Part shown: positions 22,328 to 31,222 of the stretch, one piece after another
How the letters are laid out: each line of letters opens with the position of its first letter
Numbering within the stretch: the first letter of the stretch is position 1
Source: Candidatus Hermodarchaeota archaeon
GTDB taxonomy: Archaea; Asgardarchaeota; Hermodarchaeia; Hermodarchaeales; Hermodarchaeaceae
Length of the DNA stretch: 40,375 nt
Reading direction: 5' to 3'
Assembly (NCBI GenBank): GCA_016840065.1
Contig: JAEOTB010000023.1
Coordinates: 1 to 40,375 of the forward strand
The notes under the pieces: model-generated
The model's input: only the letters and a program-made list of their open reading frames with translations
The model's database searches: none
Told to the model about the DNA's origin: nothing
Translations under genes and position numbers: made by a program

Positions 22328-23928
22328 AAACTGACCCAGTTACCTTTGAGGTTCTCAGGAACGCATTTGTCTCTGTAGCAGAGGAAATGGGTGCAAGTCT
22401 GATTCGCACAGCATTCTCACCAAATATTAAGGAGCGCCGTGACTGTTCAGCCGCTGTGTTTGATAGCCTAGGAAGAATGGTCAGCCAAGCTGAACATATC
22501 CCAGTTCACCTAGGAGCCATGCCAGAGTCCATCAAAGCTGCCCTAGTCGAGTTCCCTGCTGATCTTTGGAATGATGGTGATGTGGTTATCCTCAACGACC
22601 CCTTCGAAGGAGGAACACACCTACCAGATATCACCTTGATTTCACCTGTATTCACTTCTGGGGAGCTTACTGGCTTTGTAGCGAATCGAGCTCACCATGC
22701 TGACGTGGGTGGCAAAGCACCTGGATCTATGCCTGGTGACTCTACTGAGATATTTCAAGAGGGGCTCCGAATACCTCCTCTGAAATTAATTGAGGAAGAG
22801 ACTCTTAATCAGGAGGTGTGGCGTCTACTACTTGCTAACGTTAGAACCCCTCGTGAACGCCAAGGAGATTTACGGGCACAACTTGCCGCAAACAATACTG
22901 GTCTCCGTCGATTTCAGGCAATTACTGAGAAATACGGAGTGGCAGCAGTAACGACTTTTCTTGGGGATCTTCTAGCCTATTCGGAGCGGCGTATGCAGAA
23001 GCAGATTAGGCAAATGCCAAAGGGCAGTTATTCGTTTACCGACTATCTTGACAACGATGGCATTACAGAGGAACCAGTGAAACTTTCAGTAAAGGTAACA
23101 ATTGACAGAACACGGATTTCTTTTGATTTCTCAGGCACAAGCCCGCAACGACAAGGAAACGTAAACGCAACCTTTGCAGTGACTCTCTCAACATCCTACT
23201 ATGTCCTTCGCTGCGTCACTGACCCCACAATTCCCGCTAATGCAGGGTGTTACAGACCCCTCACCGTTAGAGCACCACCAGGCTCACTTCTAAACCCTAC
23301 TCCTCCAGCAGCAGTAGCCGCAGGAAATGTAGAAACCTCCCAGCGCGTAGTTGATGTGCTCTTCGGCGCCCTCGCAAAAGCACTCCCTGACCGAATCCCT
23401 GCAGCTAGCCAAGGTACAATGAATAACCTCACCATAGGAGGTATAATTCCAGGAACCACTCATGCCTTTACATTCTACGAAACAATTGGTGGTGGCATTG
23501 GAGCGAGACCAACCAAAAACGGTGTAGATGGTATTCACAGCCATATGACAAACACCATGAACACACCTATTGAAGCTCTCGAAACAAGCTATCCGCTCAG
23601 AGTCCGTTGCTACCACCTTATTCCAGGTAGTGGTGGAAAGGGACTATTTCGTGGTGGATTAGGTATCCGCCGAGACATCGAGATTCTCATTGACCAAGCA
23701 ATCGTTTCCATTCAGAGTGAGCGCCGCCACTACGCTCCTTGGGGTCTTCAAGGTGGTATGCCTGGACGAAGGGGTGTGAACCAACGCTGGCGTGGTGGAA
23801 AGTGGGAGAAACTCCCCAGCAAGATTACCTTCACTGCCTCAAGAGGAGAAGTTGTAAGTATACAGACTCCAGGAGGGGGTGGTTTTGGGAAGCCAAAGCA
23901 GAGGAGTCGAAGAAAGTCACAGAAGTAG
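22324..23928 (+). CDS. hyuB: Hydantoinase/oxoprolinase beta subunit
   Basis: 534 residues. Family marks: [20 protein letters not shown] at the start, the metal-site segment [56 protein letters not shown], and a C-terminal glycine-rich end ([16 protein letters not shown]). Partner of the alpha subunit encoded immediately upstream, translationally coupled. Its last 12 bp overlap the end of the convergent LysE-like gene. Confidence 0.95.
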   Translation: MKTDPVTFEVLRNAFVSVAEEMGASLIRTAFSPNIKERRDCSAAVFDSLGRMVSQAEHIPVHLGAMPESIKAALVEFPADLWNDGDVVILNDPFEGGTHLPDITLISPVFTSGELTGFVANRAHHADVGGKAPGSMPGDSTEIFQEGLRIPPLKLIEEETLNQEVWRLLLANVRTPRERQGDLRAQLAANNTGLRRFQAITEKYGVAAVTTFLGDLLAYSERRMQKQIRQMPKGSYSFTDYLDNDGITEEPVKLSVKVTIDRTRISFDFSGTSPQRQGNVNATFAVTLSTSYYVLRCVTDPTIPANAGCYRPLTVRAPPGSLLNPTPPAAVAAGNVETSQRVVDVLFGALAKALPDRIPAASQGTMNNLTIGGIIPGTTHAFTFYETIGGGIGARPTKNGVDGIHSHMTNTMNTPIEALETSYPLRVRCYHLIPGSGGKGLFRGGLGIRRDIEILIDQAIVSIQSERRHYAPWGLQGGMPGRRGVNQRWRGGKWEKLPSKITFTASRGEVVSIQTPGGGGFGKPKQRSRRKSQK

Positions 23929-24561
23929 ACTTAGAACGAAGGCTCTCCAACAAAAAGAGATGCCAAAATAGATGAGAAAAACGGTGAAGACGAGCATGAG
24001 CACTGTATAACCTCTGCTCCCCATTAGATTTGCACCTTTTTTAGTGAGCCAAGCTGTACCAGTGAGCCAAACGTAATCCATCCAGACATGTGCCGCAAAC
24101 ATGATGAAAACACCAGCAAGAGCAGCGATGAGGAGGGCCTCGAAAACCAGGTTAGCACCAGCGGTCAACCACCAAAATAGAAAATATGGGTTCAATCCAC
24201 TAAAGATAAGGCCAGCGATAAGTGGATGACGTGAGGTCGCGGCAGGCTCTACTTTTGCCAAGTGAGTTTCTGATCTTGAGTGAATCACCTCACGGATTTG
24301 CAGGCCAGCAAAGAGGAGTAGTACTACTCCACCCACCGCTGCAATAATCACTTCCAACAACAGGTTGTTAATTACCAAGTTTAGACCAAAGGCGATTAGT
24401 AGAATTAGGGGTAACTCGATGAAAGTGTGCCCAATTGAGAGCCAGAGACCACCTCGCCAACCCCAACGAGATGCATTGGATAAATTAGTGACAAGTAGTG
24501 GTCCAGGTGAGAGAGCTCCGCTCATCGTTACAAAAACCACGGTTAGCAAGAAATACTGCAC
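23917..24561 (-). CDS. LysE/RhtB family exporter
   Basis: 214 residues with about six TM segments. The start MQYFLLTVVFVTMSGALSPG followed by PLLVTNLSNASRWGWRGGLW matches the conserved N-terminus of the LysE/RhtB family (S-P-G-P, then R-x-G-x-x-G). Members export amino acids and derivatives. Being next to a hydantoinase pair it might relieve amino-acid excess from that pathway; this is inference. GTG start at 24561 with GGTGCTC upstream. Confidence 0.85.
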   Translation of the reverse strand: MQYFLLTVVFVTMSGALSPGPLLVTNLSNASRWGWRGGLWLSIGHTFIELPLILLIAFGLNLVINNLLLEVIIAAVGGVVLLLFAGLQIREVIHSRSETHLAKVEPAATSRHPLIAGLIFSGLNPYFLFWWLTAGANLVFEALLIAALAGVFIMFAAHVWMDYVWLTGTAWLTKKGANLMGSRGYTVLMLVFTVFLIYFGISFCWRAFVLSLLL

Positions 24562-24579
24562 CTAAGAGCACCCTGGTAA

Positions 24580-25209
24580 CTAGCTTTCCCAATTATCTAA
24601 CAGTTCCGCTATGAGGTCTGAGATTTCAGATTTTATTTTATCTAGGCTTTTATTACCGTCAAGGATAATCCATCTTTTCGCTAGCGCACCATCATAAACT
24701 AGGTGACGATACTGTCTGGCGACAGCAGTTAGTAGAGCGAGGTCACGTTCATGCCGGTCGGGTGGTGTTCTCCTTTGGCACCTCTGCATTGCAGTTTGAG
24801 GTGCAACTTCTATGAAAAACCCAATATCAGGGATGAGTGGTTTTACCAAGTCGAGAATCGCAAGGGCCCGTCCGTAGTAGAAGCCTTGAGCGGTTTGAAA
24901 CGCGACCGTCGATGCGAAATATCGGTCAACAATTACAAAGTCTCCCCTGGCAAGGATTTCCTCAAGTTTAGATTGATCCTTGATTATGTCAGTAAAATAT
25001 GTGAAGAATTGCTCTACAGGATCGAGTTCTAGGTCATTATTGAGATACTCTTTGATGATTTTTCCCCAAGGACTATCGTAATCGGGGTACCTGAATGTCT
25101 CTACCTGAACCCCCCGCTGTGTTAATTGATCCTTCAGGAAGTTCGTCAAAGTTTTTTTTCCAGCGCCATCGATACCCTCGAAGGCGACGAGCCAGCCTCT
25201 TTTTGTCAT
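24580..25209 (-). CDS. tmk: Thymidylate kinase
   Basis: 209 residues. P-loop FEGIDGAGKKTLTNFL at residues 9-24, the substrate-binding segment FRYPDYDSPWGKIIKEYL, the DRYFASTVAFQTAQG motif near residue 96, and a lid-like segment with QRRTPPDRHERD. Phosphorylates dTMP to dTDP. The P-loop reads GAGKKT instead of the more usual GAGKST, a conservative variant. Ends 18 bp before the start of the LysE-like gene on the same strand. Confidence 0.92.
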   Translation of the reverse strand: MTKRGWLVAFEGIDGAGKKTLTNFLKDQLTQRGVQVETFRYPDYDSPWGKIIKEYLNNDLELDPVEQFFTYFTDIIKDQSKLEEILARGDFVIVDRYFASTVAFQTAQGFYYGRALAILDLVKPLIPDIGFFIEVAPQTAMQRCQRRTPPDRHERDLALLTAVARQYRHLVYDGALAKRWIILDGNKSLDKIKSEISDLIAELLDNWES

Positions 25210-25281
25210 GACTACGTCGAGCTTATATCCATCTCTCTGTTAATAATACCTTGCTACATAATTAGTTTTAATGTGATTGTG

Positions 25282-25515
25282 ATGAGCTTCAGAGACCAGG
25301 TAAGTCAGTATGTTGGATGGAAAATTCGGTTTGTAGTTGATGGAACACAAGGCTTGGTAATGGTCCAAATGGGTGCTTATAAGCTGGAAGGGATTCTACA
25401 GGAAGTTGGTAAAGATTACATCAAAGTCTTATTGAAAGGTAAACTTGAAGTCTACGTTCCATTTACAAAACTATCAGCCTTTGTCCCGCTTCAGAAAGGG
25501 AAAAGATTAGGCTAA
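25282..25515 (+). CDS. Small beta-barrel (Sm/SH3-like) protein
   Basis: 77 residues from the ATG at 25282, preceded by GTGATTGTG. The pattern VGWKIRFVVDGTQGLVMVQM, KLEGILQEVGKDYIKVLLKG, KLEVYVPFTKLSAFVPL resembles a five-strand Sm/Hfq-like or SH3-like barrel with the G-x-L-x-x-V-x-x-D-Y-I-x-V-x core. It could bind RNA, but the family is not certain. The in-frame upstream extension to 25126 overlaps tmk and is not coding. Confidence 0.55.
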   Translation: MSFRDQVSQYVGWKIRFVVDGTQGLVMVQMGAYKLEGILQEVGKDYIKVLLKGKLEVYVPFTKLSAFVPLQKGKRLG

Positions 25516-25535
25516 ATATCATAAGTCGTTGATGG

Positions 25536-25608
25536 CTCTCCCAAAAGAGTATCATATGGTTTATACGGGGTGCTATGACTAGCCTTTAATCGCGCTCCTA
25601 TGGGAGAG
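25536..25608. other. 8-bp inverted repeat between convergent genes
   Basis: CTCTCCCA (25536-25543) and TGGGAGAG (25601-25608) are perfect inverted copies 57 nt apart, and AGAGTATCA occurs beside both arms as a direct repeat. They lie between the small beta-barrel gene and the ferritin-like gene. No T-rich tail follows. Confidence 0.35.
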
Positions 25609-25619
25609 TATCAAGACAA

Positions 25620-26033
25620 TTAGACATTTAGTATGTCTTTCTTTAGCATCGCGTGATGGCGTTTCTCATCCTCGAGTACGTGTTCAAGCAGTGCTTTGAT
25701 GGTTTTCTGTTCGATTTTGGGAATGGTTTCCTCAAGTAAGGCAATCATATCCTCTTCAGCCTTGATGTGTTCAGCCAGTTCACGCTTAGCTACGAGTTTA
25801 TCCACCCAACGTTCTACATGGAAGTCTTTGAGAGAGTAGGGGGTTTCCTCGAGGACTCGCTTTATGGTCCGGTAGATTCTTGCATGTTTAGCTGAATCCA
25901 TCCGCATTGATTCAATGAGTAGCTTCACGGCTACGTTTTCAATCATTAGTGTCGTTTCGCCGTACAACTCGACCGCTTTATCTTCAATCTTGATTGCTTT
26001 TTCTAACATTTTCAATAATTTCTCATGAGCCAT
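25620..26033 (-). CDS. Ferritin-like protein (rubrerythrin type), paralogue 1
   Basis: 137 residues, all-helical. Candidate di-iron ligands: E17 (KIEDKA), D46 and H50 (MDSAKHARIY), E93/E94 (KAEEDMIALL), E123 and H126/H127 (EDEKRHHAML). No rubredoxin domain. Shares D-S-A-K-H-A and D-E-K-R-H-H with the next gene, so the two are paralogues. The start at 26033 has GGTGAT upstream. May handle iron or peroxide. Last gene of a three-gene group with a hemerythrin. Confidence 0.7.
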   Translation of the reverse strand: MAHEKLLKMLEKAIKIEDKAVELYGETTLMIENVAVKLLIESMRMDSAKHARIYRTIKRVLEETPYSLKDFHVERWVDKLVAKRELAEHIKAEEDMIALLEETIPKIEQKTIKALLEHVLEDEKRHHAMLKKDILNV

Positions 26034-26110
26034 TGGTATCACCTAGGAACCCAAGATATTTGCAGAAAGGAGTTTCCAACTGAATAAGGGTTTGCTTCTT
26101 ACTAAACACT

Positions 26111-26518
26111 CTAGATTTTCCAGATTTCCTGTCTCAATATTTCATGATGGCGCTTTTCGTCAGCTAAAATGTGCTTGAGCAGATTCTTTACAATTGGATC
26201 TTTTACAGATAGCAGCTGCTCTTTGATTAGCTCAATCATCTGTTTCTCTCGATTTACATGCTCTCTGATTGCTTCAACACCTTTGTTACGTTGTTGCCAT
26301 GTGCTGACAAAGGTTTCTCGTGAGAGGTCGCCAGCTTTCAGGTGCTGGAGAATTATTGTAATTAGGCTAGCGTGTTTAGCTGAATCGGCGGCACAAATCT
26401 CGAAGAATGCTTTAATCCCTGGATGGTCGATTTCCTTTTGTTCGGCACGCAATGATTTTATCGAACCCTTCTCAAGTCTCAGTTGCCGTTCTAACAAGTC
26501 GATTAGTTCACGTGTCAT
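26111..26518 (-). CDS. Ferritin-like protein (rubrerythrin type), paralogue 2
   Basis: 135 residues, all-helical, with E16 (RLEKGS), D45 and H49 (ADSAKHASL), E91 (NREKQM), E121 and H124/H125 (ADEKRHHEIL). Likely a paralogue of the gene after it. ATG at 26518 with GTGATG upstream. Lies 6 bp after the hemerythrin gene, so the two are co-transcribed. The role is probably peroxide or iron handling; ligand geometry not testable here. Confidence 0.7.
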   Translation of the reverse strand: MTRELIDLLERQLRLEKGSIKSLRAEQKEIDHPGIKAFFEICAADSAKHASLITIILQHLKAGDLSRETFVSTWQQRNKGVEAIREHVNREKQMIELIKEQLLSVKDPIVKNLLKHILADEKRHHEILRQEIWKI

Positions 26519-26524
26519 AACGCA

Positions 26525-27067
26525 TCACTTTTCAAGTTTCCTTGCAAGAGATTCATAAGTTTCGTGTACTTTTGGCATCATCTTTGCATCAAAGGCTTTG
26601 AACTCTTTAGCAAGGTGTTTCATAGCAGCAGCATCTAGTAATTGACGTATTGCTGGAAACAATTCGGTATCCTCACTCTTTACATGTGGCTCCATTAGTT
26701 GAACGTAGGCAGTTAGATAGTTGATGACGCGCTGGCGAGCAGCAGGCACTCCAGCGAGGTAGTCTTTTGCAGCTCGTCGCAATCCTGCAACATAGGTGAG
26801 GAGTTCAGTATGGTCGTCAACGAGTTCACGGATGGTTTGGGCGATTTCAGGAGAAACTCTTAGACGTTCCAAGAAACGGAAGAGAATTCGTTCCTCCTTA
26901 ACGTGATGCACAATGTCGCCATAAGTACTCATGAAGTCGATAATGCCCCAAAAAATATCCTCAGAAAGCTCTTCATTTTCTTTTAGTTGATTACGCCGTT
27001 TTGTAATCGCTTTCACTGCACGTTTGATTAGTTTGTGCTCCATTGTTAAGTGTTCTAGGGGATTCAT
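26525..27067 (-). CDS. Hemerythrin-like HHE domain protein
   Basis: 180 residues, four-helix. Candidate iron ligands H11 (MEHKLIKRA), H54/H55 and E58/E59 (IVHHVKEER), H86 (VDDHTELL), H128, E132 and E135 (EPHVKSEDTELFP). This pattern is typical of HHE/hemerythrin proteins that bind oxygen, NO or act in iron-sulfur repair. AGGAGG precedes the ATG at 27067. First gene of a group with two ferritin-like paralogues, suggesting a shared oxygen/iron-stress role. Confidence 0.85.
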   Translation of the reverse strand: MNPLEHLTMEHKLIKRAVKAITKRRNQLKENEELSEDIFWGIIDFMSTYGDIVHHVKEERILFRFLERLRVSPEIAQTIRELVDDHTELLTYVAGLRRAAKDYLAGVPAARQRVINYLTAYVQLMEPHVKSEDTELFPAIRQLLDAAAMKHLAKEFKAFDAKMMPKVHETYESLARKLEK

Positions 27068-27202
27068 CTTAGGGCGCCCTCCTGCAGTATAATTAAGGAT
27101 AACCCACCGTATCGCAAGACCTCTCTTAAATGCTCACATTTTACGAACTAGACGAGTTGTGAGTTGTGTGACTATTAGATGAACGGTTCAAAGAGATATC
27201 CG

Positions 27203-27360
27203 TCATTCGTGTTTGTGACTACTATCTAGCTTAGTAAGTAGCTGGCGTACGCGTTCTTCGATTTCATCCCGGATTTCCCTAACATTATCGGTTTCCCCTT
27301 AGGATCTTCAAGCTTCTTCCAAGTCAGCAGGTGAAATTCTCGAGAACTTTCAATTTCCAC
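27203..27360 (-). pseudogene. Remnant of an arsenate reductase/low-MW phosphatase C-terminus
   Basis: On the minus strand, one frame reads LLTWKKLEDPKGK and the next frame, after a one-base slip near 27290, reads DNVREIRDEIEERVRQLLTK to a TGA at 27203. Joined, this matches the C-terminal end of ArsC-like thioredoxin-linked arsenate reductases (W-x-L-E-D-P-x-G-K ... V-R-x-I-R-D-E-I-E-x-R-V). The N-terminal catalytic C-x5-R part is absent. The rest of the gap 27068-27420 holds AT-rich promoter sequence for the neighbours and nothing else I can name. Confidence 0.6.
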
Positions 27361-27420
27361 AATAAATAAGAGAGATTAGCTGTTAATGGGATTTCTCATT
27401 TGCTAGAGAGCGGTGAACCT

Positions 27421-29148
27421 ATGCTCGGATTACGTAAGCGATACCTTGTATTGATAATCAGTATTTTGATGATTGTTGCCGGAATCTCCTCTGCGTGGGC
27501 GGTTCAAACCAACTTTGGCTCCGTCCTTGCTAGTGAGATTGATTTGTTTACTACAGAAGGTGTTCTGATTCACAGTACACTCCAAGTGCCTTCCGCAGCA
27601 TCGGCTTCGAATCCGATGCCTGGCGTCGTGGTTATCCACGGTGTGATTCAGTCAAAGGAATGGGTGATGGGATTTGGCATCGAGCTTGCACGCCGTGGCT
27701 TTATCGCGTTAACCATTGACGCCAGCGCACATGGGAACTCAGACCCGAGTAGTTACGGTGCTGACCGTGGGGGGATAGTCGCCCTCGAATATCTAGACAG
27801 TCTACCCTTTGTGAGCACCATAGGAATGGTTGGTCACTCCATGGGTGCAGGAATCGCGATAGACGCAATCAATGAATCATCTGTCACAGTAGATGCATTG
27901 GTTGTTGTTGGCGGTGGCACAACAGACTTCACAACCCCGTGGGCCAACTCCACCTACCCAAGTAATGTACTAATTACCGTGGGACTTTATGATGAGCTGT
28001 TCGATGTCCCAGATATGCTCACATCACTGGCGAGCTTCTTTGGAACCACAGCACCCATCCTAATCGGTCACCAATACGGAACCTTCACAAACGGCAGTGC
28101 CCGAATGCTTATCGCTCCACCCACCAACCATCTCTTCGAAACAATTGAACCAGTAATCATTAGTGAAACCATAGAATGGCTTGAAAACAGCTTACGGACA
28201 GGTTCCAACCCGTATTGGATTCCCAAACAAAACCTCATCTATCCATACTTCATTGCAGGTGGACTCATCGCCTGCCTTGGTATTCTCCTCTCCATTGCCC
28301 CCCTACTGGTTATCCTCATTGAACTGCCGCTCTTCTCCAAAATTAAGAAGGTCCCCTCTTCAACGTATGCTGCCAGCACCCGTTCCTTTTGGGGACTGGG
28401 CATCTTGTATGGTGCTATCGGCTTGGGAAGCTTCTTGCCCTTCTTACTGCTGGGCTACATGATAGACTTCCCTCAAAGTATTGGCGCTCCTGTGGGATTG
28501 TGGTTACTGGGTAGCTGCCTCGTTGCTGCAGCTGTTCTCCTCATTATCAAAAGAAGGAACAAAGACATTCGATGGACAGATCTTGGAGTCTTTGGTACTG
28601 ATACTAAGGGTTTTCTAGTGAGTTTTGGATTGAGTGCCTTACTAGCACTTGTTGTCGTTCTCTGGCTCTACCTTTGGACGCTGCCCATTGATGTAATACT
28701 TGCTCTTGACTTTCGTGTCTTCCTCCCACTCTTCAACGATCTTACCCCTATTCGAGCACTCATCATGCCCATTTACCTGATCTTCACGGTCCCATTCTTC
28801 TTTGTTGAAGGCTTGTGGCTCATCGGACTCCTCCGAACCGCACCTAAAGCCACTTGGCTAAAAACCCAGCTCTCTTGGACCGGAAAAGCAGCCTTCATCA
28901 AAACCATACCGTTCATCGCGGTACTTCTCGTTCAGTTCAGTGTAAGTCTTGCCTTTGGTGCTCCGTTTATCACTGGTTCCATAGGATTCATGCTTCTCTT
29001 CCTGTGGATGTTCGTTCCAATGCAGGCGGTCGCAGCCTGTATCATTGCTTGGTCTTATCGCATCAGTGATCGTATCTACATCAGTGTTGTACTCAATGCC
29101 CTCACATTCAGTTGGATACTTGCTTCCATTCTTCCACTTGCCATATAG
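27421..29148 (+). CDS. Alpha/beta hydrolase fused to a polytopic membrane domain
   Basis: 575 residues. An N-terminal TM segment (YLVLIISILMIVAGISSAWA) precedes an extracytoplasmic alpha/beta-hydrolase domain: oxyanion region VVVIHGVIQSKEW, nucleophile GHSMGAG with Ser140, Asp in GLYDELFD and His in APPTNHLFE. From about residue 275 there are about eight TM segments to the end. Substrate unknown. The ATG at 27421 has GGTGA about 5-9 nt upstream; 27400 would add seven residues. Confidence 0.8.
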   Translation: MLGLRKRYLVLIISILMIVAGISSAWAVQTNFGSVLASEIDLFTTEGVLIHSTLQVPSAASASNPMPGVVVIHGVIQSKEWVMGFGIELARRGFIALTIDASAHGNSDPSSYGADRGGIVALEYLDSLPFVSTIGMVGHSMGAGIAIDAINESSVTVDALVVVGGGTTDFTTPWANSTYPSNVLITVGLYDELFDVPDMLTSLASFFGTTAPILIGHQYGTFTNGSARMLIAPPTNHLFETIEPVIISETIEWLENSLRTGSNPYWIPKQNLIYPYFIAGGLIACLGILLSIAPLLVILIELPLFSKIKKVPSSTYAASTRSFWGLGILYGAIGLGSFLPFLLLGYMIDFPQSIGAPVGLWLLGSCLVAAAVLLIIKRRNKDIRWTDLGVFGTDTKGFLVSFGLSALLALVVVLWLYLWTLPIDVILALDFRVFLPLFNDLTPIRALIMPIYLIFTVPFFFVEGLWLIGLLRTAPKATWLKTQLSWTGKAAFIKTIPFIAVLLVQFSVSLAFGAPFITGSIGFMLLFLWMFVPMQAVAACIIAWSYRISDRIYISVVLNALTFSWILASILPLAI

Positions 29149-29230
29149 CTTCAATGCAGCAGGAATCTAGCGGAAACTTAAAGCAAAGTGGATGCTAAGG
29201 CATCTTGTCTTCCTGATGAGAGGTTCGTAT

Positions 29231-31168
29231 ATGCCCAAGGATTTGTATTGGCTTGTGGATGCTGCCTACAGGGAAGGCGTTATTGAGCTGACATTCGTTA
29301 AATCACCCGAACACACCGTTCATGTCACACAAGAACCCTTTATCCCCTATTTTTACGGTCTTCCATCTAACATTGGTGAGCCTGTTGTTAAGCAGGAACT
29401 TCTCTCTGGGCAGAAGCTTGAGGTAGCAAGGATACCATCAAGCAAACAAGTTAGAGTGGAACGATCTTGGGAACAAGATTTAGATCCCGCCTTGAGCTAT
29501 ATCTATGATAGGCAGCTCCGATTTGGATGCCCTTACCAACCCACAGGTGAAGGATTTCAACCAGCTCTCGAAGTCTCACTAAGTCAAAGACGTGCTTTCA
29601 GGAAGCAATTCAATGCCATAGAACAGGAGGACCCCCTGAAATTTAGGTTTCTGCTTCAGCTCTTTGAACAGGTAATCCAACCAGTTCCAACGATTCCACA
29701 ACAGGAACTAGGAATCCCAGCCAAGTTTGATGAAACAAGACTCTTTCGAGGAATGATGCTAGCACGAATTGGCAATATGCCACTAAAACATGCCCTTACT
29801 AGTCGCAATGTTTCCGAGCCGATAAAATCGATGCTGCACACCAGTTACCGTCAACTCGGTGTCTTGATACCTAATCCAAACGAGTTACTGAAAGGACATA
29901 AGCCGCATAGGGTTGAGGGAGCACTGACCGTCACACCCACTCCAGGTGCTTTCTTCAACATGCATGTTCTTGACTTTGAATCACTTTATCCAAGCCTTAT
30001 CGACCACTATAACTTATCATATGAAACCGTTGATTGCGAACACTCATCCTGTAAAGAGAGAAATGTTCCTGGAACCAGCCACTATGTTTGCACCCAGCGA
30101 CGAGGGATTTACAGCGCGCTAATCGGGGCGCTTAAGGACTTGCGCATTCATTGGTTTAAACCTCAGATTCGGGAACCTAACCTCTCCGAGGAAGAGCAGG
30201 AGAGAGCTAGAATCGTATCAGATTTGCTGAAATTTCTGTTAGTGAGTTGTGGCGGAGTCACAATCAGAATAAGAGGACTTGCTTGCCCACCGTTTGCGGA
30301 GTCAATGATGGCGTATGGTCGGTGGGCTCTGCGGACTAGTTGGGCTTGGGCAGAAGAGAAGGGTATGAGACCTGTGTATGGTGATACCGATTCAATATTC
30401 TTAGTTAATCCAACACCACAACAAGTCAAGTGGCTAATTTCAAAGGCTAAAACTGAACTCGGATTGACCTTGGCTCTTGATGTGGTTTACCCGATTTGTG
30501 TATTAAGCGCTGCTAAGAAAGCATATTTCGGAATACTCCCTGACGGAACACCAGACATCAAAGGGCTTACACTTGTGAAGTCGAGTTCACCACCATTATT
30601 TCGTGACATCTTTGCTGAAGCTGTATCCCCTCTAGTTGATGTAGATACTCAAGAAAAGCTGGAGAAGGCTCGACCTAAAGTAATAGATGTGCTACGGCGG
30701 CGTATAGGAGAACTAAGGCGGGGACGGTTTTCTGTTCCTGATATGGAACAGCGAATCAGAATTTGGAAGGAGCCAAGCCAAAGAGAGGCTGATAGTGTAT
30801 TACCTCAAGCCTATCAGGCATGGCAACAGCTTGCTGACGCTGGCATCGTAATCAGAAGACGAGAGGAAGTAGCCTTTGTCAAGGTCAAACCATTCAGATA
30901 TGGTAAACGTACTTTCAGCGTTAAGCCCACTCAGATGGCAGCCAAAAGGGAGATTGATATCCCTGATTATGTCCGGAGACTCGAACTTGCATTCCAACAG
31001 TTTCTTGGACCACTTGATATTCCCTTCCCCCGAGAACCCTCATCAGTACTTGATGAGTTCCTTTCCTCTGACCCCCTAGGACAAGAAGAAGAACCATCAA
31101 CCTCCACCGAAGAAAGAAGTCGTACAAAACGTTCTGACCCACAGAGACGTTTGGAAGACTATACGTGA
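29231..31168 (+). CDS. Reduced family B DNA polymerase (PolB2-like)
   Basis: About 645 residues, shorter than replicative PolB. Motif A LDFESLYPSL (Asp about residue 248) and motif C YGDTDSIFL (about 383) keep the metal-binding aspartates. Motif B, normally K-x3-N-S-x-Y-G, reads K-F-L-L-V-S-C-G-G (about 334), so Asn and Tyr are lost. The N-terminal 200 residues show no clear exonuclease motifs. A cysteine cluster (C-x4-C ... C) lies between motifs A and B, as in some archaeal PolB2 proteins. The acidic C-terminal tail ends QRRLEDYT, perhaps a PCNA-binding-like end. GAGAGGTT precedes the ATG at 29231. Confidence 0.8.
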   Translation: MPKDLYWLVDAAYREGVIELTFVKSPEHTVHVTQEPFIPYFYGLPSNIGEPVVKQELLSGQKLEVARIPSSKQVRVERSWEQDLDPALSYIYDRQLRFGCPYQPTGEGFQPALEVSLSQRRAFRKQFNAIEQEDPLKFRFLLQLFEQVIQPVPTIPQQELGIPAKFDETRLFRGMMLARIGNMPLKHALTSRNVSEPIKSMLHTSYRQLGVLIPNPNELLKGHKPHRVEGALTVTPTPGAFFNMHVLDFESLYPSLIDHYNLSYETVDCEHSSCKERNVPGTSHYVCTQRRGIYSALIGALKDLRIHWFKPQIREPNLSEEEQERARIVSDLLKFLLVSCGGVTIRIRGLACPPFAESMMAYGRWALRTSWAWAEEKGMRPVYGDTDSIFLVNPTPQQVKWLISKAKTELGLTLALDVVYPICVLSAAKKAYFGILPDGTPDIKGLTLVKSSSPPLFRDIFAEAVSPLVDVDTQEKLEKARPKVIDVLRRRIGELRRGRFSVPDMEQRIRIWKEPSQREADSVLPQAYQAWQQLADAGIVIRRREEVAFVKVKPFRYGKRTFSVKPTQMAAKREIDIPDYVRRLELAFQQFLGPLDIPFPREPSSVLDEFLSSDPLGQEEEPSTSTEERSRTKRSDPQRRLEDYT

Positions 31169-31175
31169 ACTAGCT

Positions 31176-31222
31176 TAAGAAAAAAAGAAAGAGCTGATAT
31201 CAGAGCATTTGGCTCAGATATC
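31176..31222 (-). terminator. Hairpin plus T-rich tail after tfb
   Basis: GATATC-A-GAGC (31196-31206) pairs with GCTC-A-GATATC (31212-31222) around a 5-nt loop, with one A-A mismatch. On the minus strand AGCTCTTTCTTTTTTTC follows. The stem covers the tfb stop codon. Form and tail match three other hairpins in the window. Confidence 0.65.

Noticed and set aside
20267-23928. Treating hyuA-hyuB as specifically a 5-oxoprolinase.
   Set aside because: Sequence marks are shared by hydantoinases, oxoprolinases and acetone carboxylase relatives, so the substrate cannot be assigned.
25126-25281. N-terminal extension of the small beta-barrel gene.
   Set aside because: It overlaps the start of tmk, and a good start with binding site lies at 25282.
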